From Metaphire vulgaris (taxonomy: Eukaryota; Annelida; Clitellata; Crassiclitellata; Megascolecidae): DNA of 64,000 nucleotides. The stretch lies in NCBI GenBank assembly GCA_018105865.1, contig CM030835.1:2466816-2530815 (forward strand), written 5' to 3'. Under the pieces are notes generated by a model. That model made no database searches. It was not told the origin of the DNA and saw only the letters and a list, made by a program, of their open reading frames with translations. Positions 61,893 through 64,000 of this stretch are shown piece by piece (positions within the stretch are counted from its first letter, which is position 1; each line of letters begins with the position of its first letter). Both the position numbers and the translations under genes were made by a program.

Positions 61893-63961
61893 TGCTGAAG
61901 ATTGATTCTTATGTTGTATTTCTTACCAGAAGGTCTTCACATGTAATCTTATCCAGATAAAGTATAGGCATATATTCTTCACTGTTCGTACTGAAAATTC
62001 ATGAGAGAAACAGAGAAAGTTTTTTAAGACAACAAGGCAAAAGACATGCAAGATTTCCAGTTCTAACCTTCTACATCACTCCACTTTGTCAACTGTTGAA
62101 ATTCAACAACAAACTTTGTAATTGTCTAATAGCTACAGGTTTTCAACAAGAAAGTTTTATCTGCTTAACCCTATAGACAAAGGAATTTTCACTGTTGTCC
62201 CACCTAGAGGATAAAATCAGTTGCAACTGCCTACCTGGATCTACAACCTTGGCCACCATGGACTATGGACTATGAATTTTACCCAGACTGAGCGCTCGTG
62301 AATAAGCTGGTGCACTGCACCAAGCTTTCGGGCAGCGCTATAGAATTTCGTCTTACTTACTTGCTTAAACTGTCCAAGTTAGACACCAACACTAGTTTAA
62401 AAGATACTTATATTAAACCTGGACTCAACTGTCATCTTGAAGCAACACGTACAGTAAAGCACCAAATGAGCATTCAATCTATCAAGACCAGTTGTCAAAT
62501 CTGAGAACTATATGATCAAAAACTAGGAAAGTATTCAAGTCATTTCCAAGTGAAAAATAAGAAGAGATGATTATTATCTTACACAAAATACTCTTCGAAT
62601 TGGGCAGGAATGGTCTCCTCACTAAATGCTAACTTGTCTGTCATTACGTTTATATTCAGAAGTGGCTTCCAATGATGAACCGGTTGATTTTCTCTCTTCT
62701 CCTGGTTTTGAAAAATAGTACAAATTTAAAAGCAACTGATATAAAATCTACAGTGAAAACCAATTACATAGATAATCTTACATTTTAAAAAAATACAGAA
62801 CATTATCAATATGCCTGCTGTATGTCACAGCTGAGTACTACTACTACTGTATAGTATACAGTAATTATCATTATGGCATTAACATATCAATTGGTTATTT
62901 ATAAAATATAACTAATTATCATAAAAAATCTTCGTACTTCTTCCATGTCTTCTGGAATATCAGACACCGTCAGAGCACTTGACACATGCATTTTCCAGTT
63001 AGCACGGAATGGTTCATTTCAGATGGTGCAAGAAATACATGAGCATATAAATGCTTGCCACCTGGGACTGTCACGTTGATTTTTCTGTAAATATTATAGC
63101 ATTACAAAAAGGATTAAATGACTCTGTCATTGAAAAGATGCAGAAAAAAGAGAGTGGTGAAAAACATAGTGCCTAAATCTTGATAAATTCAAATGTACCA
63201 GTTTTAACTCAGTACAAGGTGCAGAAATCTTAACAAACATCTCAAATGATTCAAACACTGCAGCACTTTGGCAGACCCATAAATACAACAGCGTCTGGTA
63301 TAGTTCTGTCTACTGTATGTCTATATTTTCCTCTATCCTTGAAGACTTTAGCATAATTATAGGGAAGCAGTGTCTAATGACTGGAAGTGCAAAAAGCAAA
63401 ATTACCACCCACTAAGCAGGCCATTTAACAAGTGAGGACCTTGCTCAAGGTCAGTTATTGTTATTGTTCATGACAATTTATATAGCACCATAACATAGCA
63501 AGGGCCAAAGTCATGGGTGCTTTACAAGGAAATATTTGGTTGGTCAATTGGTTGGTTATTCAGTTGGTCAATATCATATTCAAACCCAAAGAATAAAATT
63601 CTTCTGTTGTTACTACCATTTTTTTACCGTTACTACTCTTTACCATCACTACTTCTGTTGTTACTACCATTTCTTTACCGTTACTACCGTTACTACTCTT
63701 TACTGTTACTACTTCTGTTGTTACTACCATTTCATTTGATGTCCCTCATCTCATAGATAAGGAATATGATAAGGTGCTACATCATAAGTTGTCCTGGATG
63801 GCTTGACGATATTATAGAAGCAAGGAATCTCAGAATTAATTTAAAAAAGATCCCACATCTTACCTTTCCAGTGTCTGTGAAAGTTTAAAGTTGCTGGTCT
63901 CGTTGAGAAGTGTCAGATCACTTCTACTAGGATTTTCAACAGGCGAAGAATAGACCCAAAG
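54345..63961 (-). CDS. CLPTM1L: CLPTM1L, CLPTM1-family ER membrane protein (15 exons; 5' exon off window)
   Basis: Multi-pass ER membrane protein. The human homologue is described as a scramblase for glucosaminyl-phosphatidylinositol in GPI synthesis. Exons in transcript order: 63961-63864, 63084-62938, 62701-62583, 61990-61927, 61752-61644, 60511-60429, 60243-60159, 59167-59064, 58913-58860, 58380-58330, 58092-58010, 57072-57038, 56203-56151, 54931-54816, 54423-54345. All junctions keep phase except for an apparent one-base frameshift inside the second exon. Recognisable blocks include PVHHWKP, YMPILYLDK, MPLTIVYTPISFGKL, FLYLVDEQTSFLILIP, MLPQVFINYK, NTFIDDIFA, MPTAHRLACFRDDVVF, YLYQRWLYPVD and NEYGES, all aligning collinearly with human CLPTM1L rather than CLPTM1. 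The exon for the conserved stretch between FINYK and NTFIDD was not found; skipping it keeps frame. Signal anchor and first exon lie past 64000. Confidence 0.94.
54816..54931 (-). CDS. CLPTM1L: CLPTM1L exon: FIDD / FRDDVV block
   Basis: Acceptor GTTTTAG, donor GTTAGC. Reads NTFIDDIFAIFMAMPTAHRL, then ACFRDDVVFIIYLYQR. This is the most conserved C-terminal block of the CLPTM1 family. Confidence 0.96.
56056..56136. mobile_element. 80-bp mariner-like foldback MITE, copy 4
   Basis: Slightly decayed left arm (CAGGATGGCAC), intact loop and right arm ending CCCTGTA. Sits in the CLPTM1L intron 15 bp from the donor of the exon at 56151-56203. Confidence 0.8.
56151..56203 (-). CDS. CLPTM1L: CLPTM1L exon: MLPQVFINYK
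   Basis: Reads YGLGFVLMLPQVFINYK, nearly identical to VYAFGFLFMLPQLFVNYK. Donor GTAAGC; acceptor AAGGAG is weak. A mariner-like MITE ends 15 bp beyond the donor and a second, decayed copy lies about 60 bp before the acceptor. Confidence 0.93.
56265..56335. mobile_element. Decayed copy 5 of the 80-bp foldback MITE
   Basis: Keeps CAGGGTGG, the loop TATTAACTGCAAACCTAAAT and GTGACTAGTC; the right arm is lost. A further arm-like piece lies at about 56220-56255. Confidence 0.65.
57038..57072 (-). CDS. CLPTM1L: CLPTM1L micro-exon SWYS
   Basis: A 35-bp exon between TTCTCAG and GTAAGT, reading WYSFCIKILAD and matching SWYSWLINSFVNG. Its identity rests on phase at both sides and on the WYS motif. Confidence 0.85.
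57690..57981 (+). mobile_element. tRNA-derived SINE, family 2
   Basis: A box TTAGCAGAGTGGTAAC, B box GGTTCAATTCCCG, then a body ending GGAGATAAGCACCAG ... GAGTACGGGACC and a (CCTTTA)n tail. It is antisense inside a CLPTM1L intron. Confidence 0.78.
58010..58092 (-). CDS. CLPTM1L: CLPTM1L exon: membrane span VYSVLY
   Basis: Acceptor TTTTCAG. Reads FLLFCSCPVFIGVVVYSVLY, matching YLSYLLYPLCVGGAVYSLL. The GTTAGC donor (phase 2) gives RKSWYS with the next exon, as in human YKSWYSW. The SINE at 57690-57981 ends 28 bp from this donor. Confidence 0.9.
58330..58380 (-). CDS. CLPTM1L: CLPTM1L exon: acidic cytosolic loop
   Basis: A 17-codon phase 0-0 exon between CTGCAG and GTAATT, reading NDSDDQEQETKDLDSD. 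Position and acidity match the SESERKTEEYD loop of human CLPTM1L. Sequence similarity alone would not prove it. Confidence 0.7.
58745..58850. repeat. (GACA)/(GA)-rich tract in a CLPTM1L intron
   Basis: Three imperfect ATAGACAAAGACAGACAGAG units lying just after a CLPTM1L donor. Confidence 0.88.
58860..58913 (-). CDS. CLPTM1L: CLPTM1L exon: VWKILK linker
   Basis: An 18-codon exon between TATGCAG and a perfect GTAAGT donor. Reads VWKILKVFKIALPW, equivalent to LWKVKKALKMTIFW. A (GACA)-rich tract follows the donor. Confidence 0.92.
59064..59167 (-). CDS. CLPTM1L: CLPTM1L exon: DEQTS span
   Basis: Acceptor GTTACAG, donor GTACAG. Reads AWRCISTGIIFLYLVDEQTS, then FLILIPFVVQLCIE. The DEQTS motif and flanking spans are nearly identical to human LWRCFSTVVIFLFLLDEQTS. 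Confidence 0.95.
59640..59719. mobile_element. 80-bp palindromic element bounded by TTAA, copy 2
   Basis: Perfect 17-bp inverted ends (TTAACCCCTTAACTGGG) and a centre with GGATATATCC. Lies in a CLPTM1L intron. Confidence 0.75.
60159..60243 (-). CDS. CLPTM1L: CLPTM1L exon: cytosolic NDISFW-like loop
   Basis: Acceptor TTTTCAG, donor GTCAGG. Reads VTNEIRYWWHRDNMAGVSRN, equivalent to AFKNDISFWKKKKSMIGMST. Its phase-1 end joins the next exon to give exactly the human spacing before WRC. Confidence 0.9.
60429..60511 (-). CDS. CLPTM1L: CLPTM1L exon: first membrane span after the luminal domain
   Basis: Reads FKEKDLCPLKKLNVFLTVLV and then IFVGVLH, matching GFSEKD and the LALTFFVAAFH span. Donor GTAAGC is strong; the acceptor TATAAAG has a poor pyrimidine tract but is fixed by phase. 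Confidence 0.88.
60594..61070. mobile_element. hAT-like element with nested SINE tail and (ATT)n
   Basis: CAGTGGTTTTTAACC at the left and TATAACCACTG at the right, flanked by a perfect 8-bp duplication ctgtaaat. Its right part contains a SINE-tail sequence (60945-60996) and an (ATT)n tract. In a CLPTM1L intron. Confidence 0.72.
60997..61061. repeat. (ATT)n tract at the end of a nested SINE tail
   Basis: About 64 bp of ATT inside the hAT-like element at 60594-61070. Confidence 0.93.
61644..61752 (-). CDS. CLPTM1L: CLPTM1L exon: MPLTIVY block
   Basis: Acceptor ATTTTAG, donor GTAAGC. Reads GTTMQMPLTIVYTPISFGKL, matching STTELPLTVSYDKVSLGRL. Exits in phase 1 to give GYG-F with the next exon. 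Confidence 0.94.
61824..61889. repeat. (GA)n microsatellite
   Basis: About 66 bp of GA in a CLPTM1L intron. Confidence 0.95.
61927..61990 (-). CDS. CLPTM1L: CLPTM1L exon: MPILYLD block
   Basis: Acceptor TTTTCAG, donor GTAAGA. Reads SEEYMPILYLDKITCEDLL, equivalent to HYLPILFIDQLSNRVKDLM. A (GA)n tract of about 65 bp lies just downstream in the intron. Confidence 0.93.
62583..62701 (-). CDS. CLPTM1L: CLPTM1L exon: luminal HHWKP block
   Basis: Acceptor AACCAG, donor GTAAGA. Reads ENQPVHHWKPLLNINVMTDK, then ETIPAQFEEYF. Aligns with EPVSHWRPRLALNVMADN and LPADVHRYM. Exits in phase 2. Confidence 0.94.
62938..63084 (-). CDS. CLPTM1L: CLPTM1L exon with apparent one-base frameshift
   Basis: Starts KINVTVPGGKHLYAHVFLAP (human VNVSVP..LYAYIFL). 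It then meets a stop in that frame, while another frame continues NWKMHVSSALTVSDIPEDMEE-like sequence (human VHLVSPLTTYMVPKPEE). The switch is near 63012-63019. Both halves align and both splice sites fit, so the break is a missing base in the sequence or a real lesion. Confidence 0.82.
63600..63735. repeat. Minisatellite in a CLPTM1L intron
   Basis: Imperfect repeats of CTTCTGTTGTTACTACCATT and TTTACCGTTACTACTC. Confidence 0.8.
63864..63961 (-). CDS. CLPTM1L: CLPTM1L exon: N-terminal luminal domain
   Basis: Begins after a CTTGAAAG acceptor and ends before GTAAGA. Reads LWVYSSPVEN and FKLSQTLE, matching KLQLSVYTT and FDVESKFERTV of the human protein. Exits in phase 2 and joins KINVTVP. Confidence 0.88.
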
Positions 63962-64000
63962 CTTTCAAGAAAAATAGGCAAAACTATGACAAATCAAAAG

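Overview
The window is metazoan nuclear DNA. Genes are split by GT-AG introns, there are no operons or bacterial signals, and much of the sequence is microsatellite and short non-autonomous mobile elements. Trinucleotide AAT/ATT tracts, (CT)n, (TA)n and (TGTC)n arrays, tRNA-derived SINEs and many hAT-like and mariner-like MITEs suggest a marine invertebrate. The species and phylum cannot be fixed from the sequence alone.

Three genes are well supported. (1) 6548-21803, plus strand: a discoidin domain receptor (DDR) tyrosine kinase. Twelve exons join in phase to about 881 residues and cover everything except the signal-peptide exon, which lies upstream or was not recognised. (2) 37782-39086, plus strand: an intronless, very GC-rich class A GPCR of 434 aa that most resembles invertebrate FMRFamide-type peptide receptors. 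(3) 54345-63961, minus strand: CLPTM1L (CLPTM1 family, ER membrane). Fifteen exons were found, including the true C-terminus and stop. The 5' exon or exons lie beyond the right edge.

Layout: 1-6.5 kb is repeats and SINEs; 6.5-21.8 kb is DDR; 21.8-37.8 kb has no recognised gene and is rich in MITEs and microsatellites, with a CpG-rich stretch ending in a perfect splice donor near 30.3 kb and two or three anonymous exon-like segments at 34.1-35.3 kb; 37.8-39.1 kb is the GPCR; 39.1-54.3 kb is again repeats without a recognised gene; 54.3-64 kb is CLPTM1L. The three genes share no obvious pathway: collagen sensing at the cell surface, peptide signalling, and ER lipid/GPI-linked membrane function.

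The most notable points are these. The DDR kinase has Asp at the alpha-C Glu position and DLG in place of DFG, and its gene contains a GC-AG intron. CLPTM1L shows an apparent one-base frameshift, and its most conserved short exon is not visible. An 80-bp TA-flanked foldback MITE keeps a nearly invariant loop in four full copies. An 80-bp TTAA-flanked palindromic element occurs twice. At least nine families of G-rich hAT-like MITEs are present, many with 8-bp target duplications, and three of the families share one internal word, TGACAAGCAAAAA.
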